From Aquisphaera giovannonii (GTDB taxonomy: Bacteria > Planctomycetota > Planctomycetia > Isosphaerales > Isosphaeraceae), in contig NZ_CP042997.1 of the NCBI RefSeq assembly GCF_008087625.1, positions 9,796,001-9,860,000 of the forward strand: a stretch of DNA of 64,000 bases, read 5' to 3'. The notes beneath the pieces were generated by a model. The model saw only the letters and a program-made list of their open reading frames with translations, was not told the DNA's origin and did not search any database. Both the position numbers and the translations under genes were made by a program. Below are positions 26,859 to 37,189 of the stretch, piece by piece (positions within the stretch are counted from its first letter, which is position 1; every line of letters begins with the position of its first letter).

Positions 26859-27338
26859 TCACGGTGCCGCCGGCGGTGCAGGAGGAGGCGAAGGATTCAC
26901 TAGACTCGTCGGGGCGATCGGAACGACGCCCGGGTAGCGGGCGAAGTCGATCGTGTTGAGCGTCAAGATATGGGAAATGCCGCTGGCTTGCATGAGCGCG
27001 ACGAGCCTCGCGTCGTGCACCTGAACTCCTCGGACCGCTTGGGAGATTAGAATCCTCCGCCAGATGGGATAGGCGGCCGGGTTGTCCGGGATGACGCGAA
27101 AGAGACGCTCGATGGCGCGTAGCCGCCTTTCGGCGTCGGCGATCGAGAGGCCAAGTCCCCCGCGAGCCGCGGCCGGTCGCGTGCAAACGTTCCAGAATTC
27201 GGCCAGATTCTGGGGAGCCACGACGAGGTTATCGGCGCGGCCCCGGAGGGCACGCACCGCGGCGCGGATGGTCGAGTGATGCGGGTCGCTCGTCTCCAGG
27301 AGTCGGAGCAGGAAGCCGGAGTCGACGAGGACGAACAT
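26859..27338 (-). CDS. vapC: PIN-domain ribonuclease toxin, VapC-type
   Basis: 159 residues. The PIN fold is recognisable: VLVDSGFLLRLLE with the first acidic residue at Asp6, APQNLAEFWNV with Glu near 48, VQVHDARLVALMQ with Asp near 118 and HILTLNTIDFARY with the last Asp near 138. These acidic residues bind the metal for RNA cleavage in VapC toxins. The C-terminus carries an extra Pro/Ala-rich tail (about 15 residues) that may come from the junction with the truncated copy behind it. The start codon overlaps the stop of the antitoxin gene (TGATG), typical for such operons. By family it cleaves RNA, often tRNA, when free of antitoxin. Confidence 0.9.
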   Translation of the reverse strand: MFVLVDSGFLLRLLETSDPHHSTIRAAVRALRGRADNLVVAPQNLAEFWNVCTRPAAARGGLGLSIADAERRLRAIERLFRVIPDNPAAYPIWRRILISQAVRGVQVHDARLVALMQASGISHILTLNTIDFARYPGVVPIAPTSLVNPSPPPAPPAAP

Positions 27339-27625
27339 CAGTCGTGGTCGGCGTAGAGATCCGCCCTCGAAAAGTCGGCGGGCAACGGCGGCAGGCCGGG
27401 CCCCACCGCCAGTTCGTCAAGGAGTGCTTCGAACTCGCTGTCGGAGAGCGAGGCCGCCCGGCCCGGCGACAGGCCTGCGGACTCGACAGGCCGCCCGCCC
27501 CCCTGCCCGGCCGCATCTCGTTCGATGAGCAGGACGACGTACTCTTCGGGCGCCCGCCCGTCGCGAGCCGCGCATTCCCGGAGCCGCCGTTCAAGATCAT
27601 CCGGCAAATGCACCGTCAGGGTCAT
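27338..27625 (-). CDS. Antitoxin of the PIN-toxin pair
   Basis: 95 residues from the ATG at 27625, with GGGG upstream; a GTG at 27658 would add 11 residues. The N-terminus MTLTVHLPDDLERRLRECAARDGRAPEEYV looks like a ribbon-helix-helix DNA-binding region, with the strand TLTVHLP and two helices. The C-terminal part contains SDSEFEALLDELAVG and an acidic DFSRADLYADHD end that would wrap the toxin. By family it should neutralise VapC and repress the operon. The overlap of its stop with the vapC start supports translational coupling. Confidence 0.85.
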   Translation of the reverse strand: MTLTVHLPDDLERRLRECAARDGRAPEEYVVLLIERDAAGQGGGRPVESAGLSPGRAASLSDSEFEALLDELAVGPGLPPLPADFSRADLYADHD

Positions 27626-27793
27626 CGGCTTCCCCGCCTGGGTTTCGTGCCCTCGCACCGTAAGGGTTAAAGTACCACGCGAGTCTCCCGCTTCGCCATC
27701 GCCCTCCCGGGGGTGGCAGGGCGGGGTCGGCTCGCTCGCCCCAGGCCCACGCAGTCACGGGTCGGAACACGGCCTCCTCGATCCGCGGGCCGA

Positions 27794-28342
27794 CTACAAG
27801 TCTCCCTCGAGCCCCAGCTTGTGGTAGTAGTGCTCCACCTTGTCCTGGTTCTCCAGCAGCCAGTCGATGGTGGGCTCGTCGGCCAGGGCCTTGCGGATGA
27901 CCTTCAGCGTGGCCTCGCGATGGACCCGGAAGAGCTCCCCGTGGTCGAGCTCGCCCGCCTTGACGACCGAGGGGTCCAGCCAGACCGAATAGATGATGCC
28001 CAGGTCGTTGACCTTCTCCCTCGGGATCACCCCGGCGCGGACGGCGTCGAGCACGCCGTTGGCGATCGCCGCCTGCACCGTACCCATCAGGATATTCGTG
28101 TATCGCGCGTCCTTCACGGTGACCTTGCTGACCATCACCGTCGCCGGGCGCACCTGCACGTCGCTGTTGAGGATCGCGAAGACCCGCGAGTGCCCCTTCA
28201 CCTGGTCGCCCACCAGGTTCGCCAGCGCATGCCCCACCGGGCCTTCGAGCTCGCCGATGACCACCTCCGGCTCCGCGCAGAGGTAGTCCTCCGAGCCCTC
28301 CACCAGCGCCTCGCCCGTCTTCAGCAGGATCCGCTCGCCCAT
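27794..28342 (-). CDS. Formaldehyde-activating enzyme (Fae)-like protein
   Basis: 182 residues from the ATG at 28342, preceded by GCGAGG; longer starts at 28363 and 28453 are less likely, given the family length of about 170-180. Similarity to Fae is visible in KTGEALVEG near the N-terminus, HALANLVGDQVKGHSRVFAIL, PATVMVSKVTVKDA, a GTVQAAIANGVLDAVRAGVIP helix and a C-terminal EATLKVIRKALADEP. Fae condenses formaldehyde with tetrahydromethanopterin in C1 metabolism, and planctomycetes carry such genes. The segment aligning with the catalytic-His region reads AEPEVVIG, so the His appears to be replaced and activity is uncertain. A truncated copy of its 3' end lies at 26646-26842. Confidence 0.75.
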   Translation of the reverse strand: MGERILLKTGEALVEGSEDYLCAEPEVVIGELEGPVGHALANLVGDQVKGHSRVFAILNSDVQVRPATVMVSKVTVKDARYTNILMGTVQAAIANGVLDAVRAGVIPREKVNDLGIIYSVWLDPSVVKAGELDHGELFRVHREATLKVIRKALADEPTIDWLLENQDKVEHYYHKLGLEGDL

Positions 28343-28902
28343 GTCCAAGACCTCGCCTCTCATGCCGATCGTCGCCCGATGTCGAGGGTCCCGACATCCC
28401 GATTCGATGCCCACAGAAGATAGCAGACCGGCCCGGCGCCCTTCGATGGGCATCGTCGAGGCCCACGAAATAGGGTCGCCATCTTGCCAGGCTTACCGAA
28501 AATCGCGGCTCCGCGGGCGGGAAATGCCCCCGAAGCGACCTCGGGGCGTAACACAAGTTCAGGCCGAGGCCTCCGGACGATCTTCATGCCCCACAGGGTG
28601 CTTGCCCGGACCGGGGCCGCGTCTTACTATGTCTGCTAAGAAACGTTGAGGGAATGGTCCAGGAATTGATGAAGTGGCCCAGGGCCCGAGGCGCGGGCAG
28701 CCCGCGTGCAAATGGCCGATCCGGGCGGATCGGCGTCGAGGGCCCTTCGAGACCGGCCGCCGCCCAGGACGCGGCCCCGGATGTGCCGACACGCAACCGG
28801 CGGGCGAACCATCGTGCAGCCGCACCTCCCGCCCGGCCGCCCCACCCGATCGACCTCCCGGCGCGGCCGCCCTGCCGGGGTTTCCAGTAAACAGAGGTTG
28901 AA
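28343..28902. other. Divergent intergenic region, nothing identified
   Basis: The region separates the Fae-like gene (minus) and the aminotransferase gene (plus), and must hold both promoters. Small open frames exist on both strands but none has a motif or good start. The A/T-richer stretch near 28620-28660 (CTTACTATG...) is the best place for a promoter. No repeat or RNA is seen. Confidence 0.45.
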
Positions 28903-30174
28903 GTGATCGGTCAATCCACGCGCGACATCCCCCTCAAGCTCGGCAAGTTCGACCTGGCGACCTCGGCGCGTTGGCTCGAGGCGAGGATGCGTCATCCGGT
29001 CCGTCGCGGGGCGATGAGCCCTCGCGAGAAGGCCCTGGCCGACCGGATCAAGACGCTGAAGCGGGAGGCGGGCTCGCACTCGCCGAGTGCCCCCACGCTC
29101 ATCAAGCTCATCCCCGAGCTGCGGCTCCGCGTGGACGCGTGCTTCCTGTCCAACCCGTACGCCACCGGCCTCTTCCTGGAATACCTCCAGCGCGAGGTGA
29201 TCCGCACGGGCCGGCTCCGCAAGCTGCTGGAGTTCTACCCGTCGCAGAACCGGGTGATCGCCGGCAAGCTGAGCCGGTCCATCGACATCCCTGCGGACCA
29301 TCTCTTCATCGGCAACGGCGCCGTGGAGATTATCCAGGCCATCATGCACCGGTTCACGGGGCACAAGATCCTGGTGAACCTGCCGACCTTCTCGCCGTAT
29401 CACGAGTTCGCCCGGGCGGACACGCAGGTCGTGTACAACGTCGTGAAGAAGGAGGACGACTTCCGGTTCGACCCCGCGGCCTACGTCGCGCGGGTGAAGC
29501 GGGAGAAGCCGGACACGATCGTCCTGATCAACCCCAACAACCCGGACGGCGGCTACATCCCCCACGCCACGCTCGTCCGGATGCTGGAGGAGCTGCGGGA
29601 CGTCCCGAACATCATCCTGGACGAGAGCTTCATCCATTTCGCCTGCGAGGGGGACGCCTACGCCTTCCGCAGCCTCGGCGGCGAGACCGATCGGTTCCCG
29701 AACCTGATGGTCGTCAAGAGCATGTCCAAGGACTTCGGCGTCGCCGGCATCCGCGCCGGGTATGCCGTGATGGCCCCGGCCCGCGTCCGCGAGCTGCTCG
29801 AGAACGGCTACCTGTGGAACTCCTCCGGGCTGGCCGAGTACTTCTTCGACCTGTACTCCCGGCCCGAATTCCTGGCGGAGTACGAGCGCAAGCGGGTGCA
29901 CTACATCCGCCACTCGCGGCGGTTCTTCAAGGCCCTCTCCGCGATGCCGGGCCTGTACGCCTACCCGACGAGCGCCAACTTCATCCTCGTCGAGCTCCGC
30001 AACGGCATGGTCGCGGAGGACCTCGTCTGCCAGCTCCTCGTCCGCCGCGGCATCTACACTCGCACCTGCGACGACAAGAAGGGCCTGGAGCCCGGCAAGT
30101 TCCTCCGCGTCGCGTCCCGCACCCGCTCCGAGAACCGCTTCGTGCTCCGCGCCTTCCGCGACATCCTGCGCTGA
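28903..30174 (+). CDS. Class I/II pyridoxal-phosphate aminotransferase, histidinol-phosphate-type
   Basis: 423 residues. The start is GTG at 28903, with AGAGG eight bases upstream; an in-frame ATG at 28987 is possible. The protein has the fold type I aminotransferase marks: FIGNGAVEIIQAIMHRF (cofactor phosphate region, about 130-146), PTFSPYHEF, LINPNNPDGGYIP (about 205-217), ILDESFIHFA with the PLP-pairing Asp, VKSMSKDFGVAGIRAGY with the Schiff-base Lys near 275, and a C-terminal FLRVASRTRSENRF with the substrate-binding Arg. It resembles HisC/CobD-like enzymes with an N-terminal extension of some 60 residues. The substrate is unknown; a role in amino-acid or polysaccharide precursor synthesis is possible. 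It appears monocistronic. Confidence 0.88.
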   Translation: MIGQSTRDIPLKLGKFDLATSARWLEARMRHPVRRGAMSPREKALADRIKTLKREAGSHSPSAPTLIKLIPELRLRVDACFLSNPYATGLFLEYLQREVIRTGRLRKLLEFYPSQNRVIAGKLSRSIDIPADHLFIGNGAVEIIQAIMHRFTGHKILVNLPTFSPYHEFARADTQVVYNVVKKEDDFRFDPAAYVARVKREKPDTIVLINPNNPDGGYIPHATLVRMLEELRDVPNIILDESFIHFACEGDAYAFRSLGGETDRFPNLMVVKSMSKDFGVAGIRAGYAVMAPARVRELLENGYLWNSSGLAEYFFDLYSRPEFLAEYERKRVHYIRHSRRFFKALSAMPGLYAYPTSANFILVELRNGMVAEDLVCQLLVRRGIYTRTCDDKKGLEPGKFLRVASRTRSENRFVLRAFRDILR

Positions 30175-30823
30175 GCGGGCAAGGCACGCGCGACGTAGCC
30201 CCCGCCGCAGCCTCCACATCCCGACCCCCGTATCCCGGGCGCCGCCGCCGGGCTCCCGGGAGCATGGCCGCATGCTCGCGATCGGGGAAATCACCTTCCC
30301 TTTCCGGGAGGCCCGCCACCCCTCCAAATGCGCAGTCATCTACCCCGACAATGACGCACCCACACACGATCCGACGCCTGCCGCTCCCGTCACAAACGTC
30401 GCCGCTTTTGAGCTAGCATCGCCCCGTATCCCCCGATATCGTCTTCCATCGAAGCATCCGGGATTCGGATTCCCGCGGTCCGAGACGACAGCCGATCATC
30501 GGCCGCCGGACCTCGAGCCGCAGGAAGCAGGCGATCCCGCCTTCCATCCTCTCGACGGGCGTCTCTCTCGCGCCCGACGCCGATCGGCCTCTCATCGAGC
30601 CTGTTCCATCGAGGGCTGGCGCCGAATGAAGAAGACGAACACGAGCCTCCGTCCCTAGGTCACGGTCCGCGCCCGGCGAGCGAGCGGAATCGCGGGGCCA
30701 TCGCACATCCTCGTCCCTCCGGGGTCTCCTCGAGCCTTCCGGCCGGCTTCGGGCCGCGACCGGCTCCGGCGGGGCCTCGCCCGGGGGATCCCACCCGTCA
30801 CCCCTTCGATCGGGAGCCTCGAA
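30175..30823. other. Intergenic region, nothing identified
   Basis: This 650-bp gap precedes the small lipoprotein and pseudopilin genes, so it probably holds their promoter. The stretch 30320-30450 is less GC-rich than its surroundings. Open frames are short and without motifs. No repeats or RNA genes were recognised. Confidence 0.45.
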
Positions 30824-31030
30824 TTGACTGAGTCTCGCCGCATGGAACGTCGTCGCCTGCTCCGCCTCGCCCTCGGCCCCCCGCTCGCCCTGCTGGCGGG
30901 CTGCGGCGGCTCGGGGGACGGCACCCACGTCCAGATCGGCGACGCGACGAAGGCGGAGGTCCAGGCCCGCGCGGAGGGCTACAAGGCCAGGGCGCTCGCC
31001 AAGAAGGCGCAGAAGGGCACCAAGAAGTAG
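30824..31030 (+). CDS. Small lipoprotein upstream of the pseudopilin gene
   Basis: 68 residues from a TTG at 30824 preceded by GGGAG; an ATG at 30842 would give 62. The N-terminus [21 protein letters not shown] is a textbook lipoprotein signal with lipobox LAGC. The mature part is a Gly/Ser spacer, then [35 protein letters not shown], a short basic helix. Small lipoproteins of this sort often accompany DUF1559 genes in planctomycetes, and the DUF1559 gene starts 87 bp downstream. A role in surface filament assembly is an inference. Confidence 0.75.
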   Translation: MTESRRMERRRLLRLALGPPLALLAGCGGSGDGTHVQIGDATKAEVQARAEGYKARALAKKAQKGTKK

Positions 31031-31117
31031 GCCCGGCCCGCGCCTCCTGGCCCGTCGGCCGCGCGCCGGTTCATCGGTCGATCCTCCGATCCCCGTCCTC
31101 AGAGAGGGACCCACGCC

Positions 31118-32224
<1,107 letters not shown>

Positions 32225-32305
32225 CCACAGGCGCCACCGACGCCGCATCCCCAGGGGGGCCTCGCCGGGCGATCCCGGCGCGGCCCCTCGCGCCGTCCCC
32301 CGGCC

Positions 32306-33082
32306 TCACGCCTCGGGAGGGGCCTCGGCCGGCCGTCGCGGCGACATGCCCAGGATCAGGGCCGATCCGGCCGCCGCCAGGGCCGCCACGAGGACGTGGA
32401 GCATGGCCCGGGTCTCCGGCGTCATCGAGATCGCGCGATCCGTCTTGCCGGTCGAGAACGCAACGGCCCCGATGACCTCGTAGGCGGCCGCGCCGAGCCC
32501 CGCGCCGAGCAGCCCCCCCGCCAGCGAATGGAACCATCGGCCCCGCCGGCCGAGCCCGAGCGCGAACGCCAGCCCCCCCGCCGCGCCGGCGGCCGCGCAG
32601 ATCGACCCGACCGTGAGCAAGGGCTGCACCAGGTCCTGCGCCTGGGGGTCCCGATCCCTCAGGAAGCCGGGCAGGACGCCCAGCGAGACCAGCCCCCCCG
32701 CCGCCGCACCCGCCGCGCATCCGACCAGCGCGGCCCTCGCCCCGGCGGCCGCGGCGCGACGGGCCAGCCCGCCGGCCAGCCCCAGGCAGCCCCCCAGGAT
32801 CGCCCCCAGCGAGGCATACGTCGCCGCGGCGCTGGCGAGGAGGGCCTGCCCGTATCGGCGGACGGCCTCGGGGCTCACCTCCCTCCGGATCTTCGGGCTG
32901 AGGGTGTCCCCGTAGGCCCGCAGTATGGCCTCGCCGGCGAGCCACGCGGCGACGCCGGCGATCAGACCCGCGGCGAGCGCCATGGCCAGGATCCGCGCCT
33001 GGCCCGGCGACGTCCCGAGGGGCGCCGGAGGTGCCCCGTCGACGGATTCGGCCGGGGGGAGACCGGGGCGGGGTATGTCCAT
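32306..33082 (-). CDS. Multi-pass membrane protein of unknown function
   Basis: 258 residues from the ATG at 33082, chosen because GGAGG lies eight bases upstream; the frame is open further upstream but Arg/Pro-rich. After a Pro-rich cytoplasmic start, about six or seven Ala/Gly-rich hydrophobic segments follow, such as ILAMALAAGLIAGVAAWLAG and LASAAATYASLGAILGGCLGLAG, with short charged loops (TLSPKIRREVSPEAVRRY; FLRDRDPQAQ). The Gly/Ala-rich helices pack tightly, but no transporter or enzyme motif is seen. It converges on the pseudopilin gene. Function unknown. Confidence 0.7.
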   Translation of the reverse strand: MDIPRPGLPPAESVDGAPPAPLGTSPGQARILAMALAAGLIAGVAAWLAGEAILRAYGDTLSPKIRREVSPEAVRRYGQALLASAAATYASLGAILGGCLGLAGGLARRAAAAGARAALVGCAAGAAAGGLVSLGVLPGFLRDRDPQAQDLVQPLLTVGSICAAAGAAGGLAFALGLGRRGRWFHSLAGGLLGAGLGAAAYEVIGAVAFSTGKTDRAISMTPETRAMLHVLVAALAAAGSALILGMSPRRPAEAPPEA

Positions 33083-33613
33083 CGGGATGCCTCCGCGTGC
33101 AACGGGTCGGGGATGTCTCGGGCCGCGAGGTCGTCGCCGGCCGGCGGGGATGTCAGCGGGGTCCGTGCCGCGCCCGGCGTTGAGAGCGAGAGGGGGAGGG
33201 CCTCCGCCGGGGAGCAGCCCCCCGATGCATCGACAGATTAATGACCCGCAACGCCTCGCGGCAAGATCCCTCCTCGACGCCACGCCCCCGGGGAGCCCGC
33301 GTCCGGGCCCCGCCGGCCGGATCGAGACGTCGCGAGAGTGCGGGCACCAGGGAGCGGCGCCGGGCTTCGGGCCCGTGTGATAGCGATCGCGTCACACGCC
33401 GCATGCGGCGTCGGCGTGCCGCGATGCCTCCGGAATTCCCGGGCCGCCTGTCTCGCATTCGAGGCGGATGGTTCATCCCATCGGTAGGGCGCCGCACTCG
33501 GGACGGCAGGGTCGCCACGCGGGTCCCGCCGCCCCGGCATCATTCCGGATGACCGGGACCCTCGGCGGCATGCGCCCGGCGACACCGCGAGGTCCCTTCA
33601 ATGGGAGGGGGAT
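33083..33613. other. Divergent intergenic region, nothing identified
   Basis: Between a minus-strand membrane protein gene and a plus-strand peptidoglycan-binding gene. A short palindrome CGCCGCATGCGGCG occurs near 33397-33410 and could be a regulator site, but a single occurrence proves nothing. No gene or larger repeat is seen. Confidence 0.4.
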
Positions 33614-34879
33614 ATGCCCCTGAGATCGAGGCTATTCGGCGGGGACTCCAAGCTCGAGGCCGCGTCCCAGGCCGACTCGGCGCACGTCACCCCGGGCGCG
33701 CGCGGGGAGCACGTGTCGAAGATCCAGAAGGCCCTGAACCTGGTCGACGGGGCCGGGCTCGACGAGGACGGCATCTACGGCAACGGCACCGCGAGGGCGG
33801 TGCTCCGGTTCAAGCAGGCCCGGGGCATCGTCAACCGGGCCTATCAGAGCCAGGCGGACGACATCGTGGGCCGGATGACGGTCGCCGCGCTCGACCGCGA
33901 AGTCTTCGCCAGGGAGGGCCTCTCCGGGGGTCGCATCCGGATCGTCCCCCTGCATCCGATCCTCGAGCCGATCCACCCGACCGAGCACATCCGCCGCTCG
34001 CCCGGCCTGCTGCTGGGCTTCAAGGTCGAGGACCTCTCACCGCGGCTCGGGCTCAGCTTCTCGTCGACGAGCCTGCGATTGGAGCCCCGGAACCACGCCG
34101 TCGTCACCATCGCGAACGGCGGCGGCGGGTCGGTGACGTCGAGGAATACGACGAAGGCGCGCGACTGCCTGGACAAGACGACGTGGATCTACGACCTGTT
34201 CACCCAGAAGCCTATCGGCGTGGGGGCGCCCGAGGATGGAGGCTCCGAGACCATCCGGGGCGACGCCTACAACCTGATCATCTGGGCGTTCCGGCCCGGG
34301 GATGCCACGATCACCGCCTCTCCCCGGGGTGGAGGAAGCCCGGCCACCCTCCAGGTGCAAGTCCGCGCGCCCAGCACCGGGGCGGTGACCGGCTACCCCG
34401 CCCCCACCAAGGCCGACCCGGGCTCCAAGGGCTACGTCTCGGCGAAGGACAGCGAGGATAGCGCGAACAAGCAGCGAGACAATGCGTGCCGGCCCGTGAA
34501 GCCGAAGGTCGGGGAGGGGAGGAACATCAATCTGGGGGGCGAGTACGAGACGCCGGGGTTCGAGGACTACACCACGAGCCTTCCGCATAGCGGATTCTCC
34601 GGGAAGCACACCGGCGACCGATGGGTCTTCCGGCCGTGGACCGACGATCCCCAGGCGGGCGTGGGCAACAGCAAGGCGCTCAACATCTGCTCCCGCGGCA
34701 CACCGCTGGACAACGATGCCATCGCCTCCATCAGGCGCATGGCGGCCAAGGGCTGCCGGATCACCTACTGCGGCGAGAAGAAACACATCGACGCGCTGAA
34801 GACGGCCTTCCCCGGCCACACCACCCTGGACGACCTGGTCATCGGCTCGACGAATTGTTATGTGATGGAGCTGCCCTGA
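33614..34879 (+). CDS. Peptidoglycan-binding-domain protein with unknown C-terminal domain
   Basis: 421 residues; the ATG is preceded by GGGAGGGGG. No signal peptide is visible. Residues of about 25-98 form a peptidoglycan-binding type 1 domain: GARGEHVSKIQKALNLVDG, DGIYGNGTARAVLRFKQARG and DIVGRMTVAALD, like those in wall hydrolases and phage or contractile tail parts. Residues of about 140-270 look like a beta-sandwich, and the C-terminal 130 residues (FEDYTTSLPHSGFSGKHTGDRWVF ... ITYCGEKKHIDALK ... STNCYVMEL) are of a type I do not recognise. No tail, capsid or lysis genes are near, so a phage origin is not supported. It may act in the envelope or be delivered by another system. Confidence 0.75.
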   Translation: MPLRSRLFGGDSKLEAASQADSAHVTPGARGEHVSKIQKALNLVDGAGLDEDGIYGNGTARAVLRFKQARGIVNRAYQSQADDIVGRMTVAALDREVFAREGLSGGRIRIVPLHPILEPIHPTEHIRRSPGLLLGFKVEDLSPRLGLSFSSTSLRLEPRNHAVVTIANGGGGSVTSRNTTKARDCLDKTTWIYDLFTQKPIGVGAPEDGGSETIRGDAYNLIIWAFRPGDATITASPRGGGSPATLQVQVRAPSTGAVTGYPAPTKADPGSKGYVSAKDSEDSANKQRDNACRPVKPKVGEGRNINLGGEYETPGFEDYTTSLPHSGFSGKHTGDRWVFRPWTDDPQAGVGNSKALNICSRGTPLDNDAIASIRRMAAKGCRITYCGEKKHIDALKTAFPGHTTLDDLVIGSTNCYVMELP

Positions 34880-34951
34880 GCCGCCCCCGCGATGCCGGGG
34901 TTGAGTCATGACGCATCCCGCCCCGAGGCGGCTCCCGCCGCGTGACCTCGA

Positions 34952-36121
34952 TTACGGCTTCAGGACGACCTTGATGCACTCGTCCTGCTTGTCCCGGAAG
35001 GTCCGGTACATCGCCGGGGCGTCGTCGAGGTTGGCGCGGTGGGTGATGAGGAAGGTCGGGTCGATCTCGCCCTTCCGGATCCGCTCCAGGAGCGGCTTCA
35101 TGTAGCGCTGCACGTGGCACTGGCCGGTCATGATCCGCAGCGACCGGTTCATCACCGAGCCCATCGGGAACTTGTCGATGAGCCCGCTGTAGACGCCGAC
35201 CACCGAGACGGTCCCGCCGCTGCGGCAGCACATGATCGCGTCGCGCAGGACGTTCGGCCGGTCGTTCTCCAGCATCAGGCCCTGCTTGACGCGGTCCACC
35301 AGGAACATCGCCGTGGAGCCGTGGGCCTCCATCCCCACCGCGTCGATCACCGAGTCCGGGCCGCGGCCGCCGGTCATCTCCATCAGCGTGCGGTAGACGT
35401 CGTGCTCCTCGTAGTTGATCGTCTCGGCCTTCACCTTCTCCCGGGCCACGCGGAGGCGGGCCTCAACGCGGTCGATGCCGATGACCCGCTCGGCGCCCAG
35501 GAGGTAGGCGCTGGCCATGGCGAAGAGGCCGACGGGGCCGCAGCCCCAGACGGCGATGACGTCGCCCGGCTTGATGTCGCACATCTCCGCCCCCATGTAG
35601 CCGGTGGGGAAGATGTCCGAGAGGAACAGCACCTGCTCGTCGGTCATTCCGTCGGGCACCTTGATCGTCCCGACGTCGGCGAACGGCACCCGCGCGTACT
35701 CGGCCTGCCCGCCCGCGAATCCGCCCATCATGTGGGAGTAGCCGAAGACGCCCGCGGGCGAGTGCCCCATCAGCTTCTCGGCGATCCAGGCGTTCGGGTT
35801 GGAGTTCTCGCAGCACGAGTACATCTGCCGGCCGCACTGGTAGCAGCTGCCGCAGGCGATCGGGAAGGCGACGACCACCCGGTCGCCCTTCTTGACCTTC
35901 CTCGTCCCCTTGCCGACCTCCACGACCTCGCCCATGAACTCGTGGCCGAAGATGTCGCCCGGCTCGACCGTGGGGATGAAGCCGTTGTAGAGGTGCAGGT
36001 CGGAGCCGCAGATCGCGGTCGAGGTGATCCGCACGATCGCGTCCTGGTCGTTGAGGATCTTCGGGTCGGGGACCCGCTCCACCCGCGTCTTGCCGGGCGA
36101 GACGAACGTGTTCGCTCTCAT
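34952..36121 (-). CDS. Zinc-dependent alcohol/formaldehyde dehydrogenase (MDR family)
   Basis: 389 residues from the ATG at 36121; GAGGG sits seven bases upstream, so the ATG at 36127 is too close. Medium-chain dehydrogenase marks are [11 protein letters not shown] and [12 protein letters not shown] (catalytic zinc ligands), [16 protein letters not shown] (structural zinc Cys cluster), and [15 protein letters not shown] for NAD(P) binding near residue 190. The overall sequence resembles glutathione-independent formaldehyde dehydrogenases. By family it oxidises alcohols or aldehydes with NAD(P). An SRPBCC-domain gene lies 70 bp upstream on the same strand, an arrangement I have seen in bacterial stress or redox clusters, so they probably form an operon. 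Confidence 0.9.
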   Translation of the reverse strand: MRANTFVSPGKTRVERVPDPKILNDQDAIVRITSTAICGSDLHLYNGFIPTVEPGDIFGHEFMGEVVEVGKGTRKVKKGDRVVVAFPIACGSCYQCGRQMYSCCENSNPNAWIAEKLMGHSPAGVFGYSHMMGGFAGGQAEYARVPFADVGTIKVPDGMTDEQVLFLSDIFPTGYMGAEMCDIKPGDVIAVWGCGPVGLFAMASAYLLGAERVIGIDRVEARLRVAREKVKAETINYEEHDVYRTLMEMTGGRGPDSVIDAVGMEAHGSTAMFLVDRVKQGLMLENDRPNVLRDAIMCCRSGGTVSVVGVYSGLIDKFPMGSVMNRSLRIMTGQCHVQRYMKPLLERIRKGEIDPTFLITHRANLDDAPAMYRTFRDKQDECIKVVLKP

Positions 36122-36190
36122 GATCATCCCTCGTTCGGTGTCTCGTATGCTGGTGGGGGGGACGCCGACGGGAGGCGGCCCCGCGCCCGT

Positions 36191-37189
36191 TCATCGCGCC
36201 GGGATCGACCCCGGCGGCTGCGCGGGGCGCTGGGCGATATGCGTCCCGTCGAAGCCGCCCGAGGAGAGGACGACCTCGCCCGTCTCCATGACCTGCTTGA
36301 AGTGGCGGAGGTCGTCGGACACCTGCTGGTCGGGGGACTCGCCGAAGAGCCAGGCGAACCAGAGGCCGAGGGCACCGCCCGGCGGGTCCACCCACATCCG
36401 GACGTGGACCTCCGTGCCCCGCCCGCCCGGCGCCGGCGCGAATCGGACCGAGCCGCGGGTGTCCACCCGGCCGCCGACCGACTCCCAGCCGATGAGCTGG
36501 TTGGGCACGTCCTTGGTGATCTCGGCGTCCCACTGGACCGTCATGCCGGCCGGGGCCTTGGCCGTCCATCGGGAACGCGTCTCGCCCTCGACCTCGACGG
36601 ACTCCAGGTGGGACATGATCCGCGGCAGGTTGCGGAAGTCGCGCCAGAAGCGGTAGAGCTCCTCCGCGGGGCGGTTGATCGTGACCGACTTGATGACCTC
36701 GCTCGCGGCCCGCCTCGCGGGCCGGCGGCTCCGGCCGAGCTGGAGGGCGTTGCCGGCGTCCAGCACGGTGATGCCGGCGATGGCCGCCGTGGCGGCCGCC
36801 ATCCGGTTCGGGTCCTCCGGCCCGGAGGCCATCGCGCCGGACAGGAGGGACAGGTGCACGGCGTCGCCCGCGACGCGGGCCCAGAGCCAGCCCGTCGGCT
36901 TCCGCGTGGCGAGGATGCCAATCCCGCAGGCCACCTCCTGGAGGCCCACGAGCCGGAGGATGGTCTCATCGGCGTGGTCGCCGCGGGCCCCGATGAGCCT
37001 CGCGATGCCGCGGGGCGCCGCGAGCGACGCGAGGCCCAGCCCGATGCTGAACCAGCCGAGGGCCTTCGCGAGCCGTTCGCCGCCGTCTCCCCGGCCGGAC
37101 ACGGCCTCCGGATCGATCGCGGACCGAGAGCGCGGGAGCTGTCGCGAGCCGGGGTACGCCGGCCTGGGGCTGAGGTGCGTCGTCGTCAT
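36191..37189 (-). CDS. SRPBCC-family membrane protein
   Basis: 332 residues. The first half contains three or four hydrophobic segments, such as LAKALGWFSIGLGLASLAAPRGIARLIG and ILRLVGLQEVACGIGIL. The second half, from about 165, is a SRPBCC/polyketide-cyclase-like (COG5637) domain: KSVTINRPAEELYRFWRDFRNLPRIM, a segment GETRSRWTAKAPAGMTVQWDAEI, and GTEVHVRMWVDPPGG near 265, ending in DDLRHFKQVMETGEV. SRPBCC domains bind hydrophobic ligands in a central cavity. It lies 70 bp upstream of the zinc alcohol dehydrogenase on the same strand and is probably co-expressed with it. The ligand is unknown. Confidence 0.85.
   Translation of the reverse strand: MTTTHLSPRPAYPGSRQLPRSRSAIDPEAVSGRGDGGERLAKALGWFSIGLGLASLAAPRGIARLIGARGDHADETILRLVGLQEVACGIGILATRKPTGWLWARVAGDAVHLSLLSGAMASGPEDPNRMAAATAAIAGITVLDAGNALQLGRSRRPARRAASEVIKSVTINRPAEELYRFWRDFRNLPRIMSHLESVEVEGETRSRWTAKAPAGMTVQWDAEITKDVPNQLIGWESVGGRVDTRGSVRFAPAPGGRGTEVHVRMWVDPPGGALGLWFAWLFGESPDQQVSDDLRHFKQVMETGEVVLSSGGFDGTHIAQRPAQPPGSIPAR

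Noticed and set aside
28636-30339. Minus-strand open frame of 567 codons
   Set aside because: Antisense to the aminotransferase gene, whose motifs are complete on the plus strand.
33614-34879. Possible prophage remnant (peptidoglycan-binding protein)
   Set aside because: No tail, capsid, integrase or lysis genes are nearby and composition is like the surroundings.
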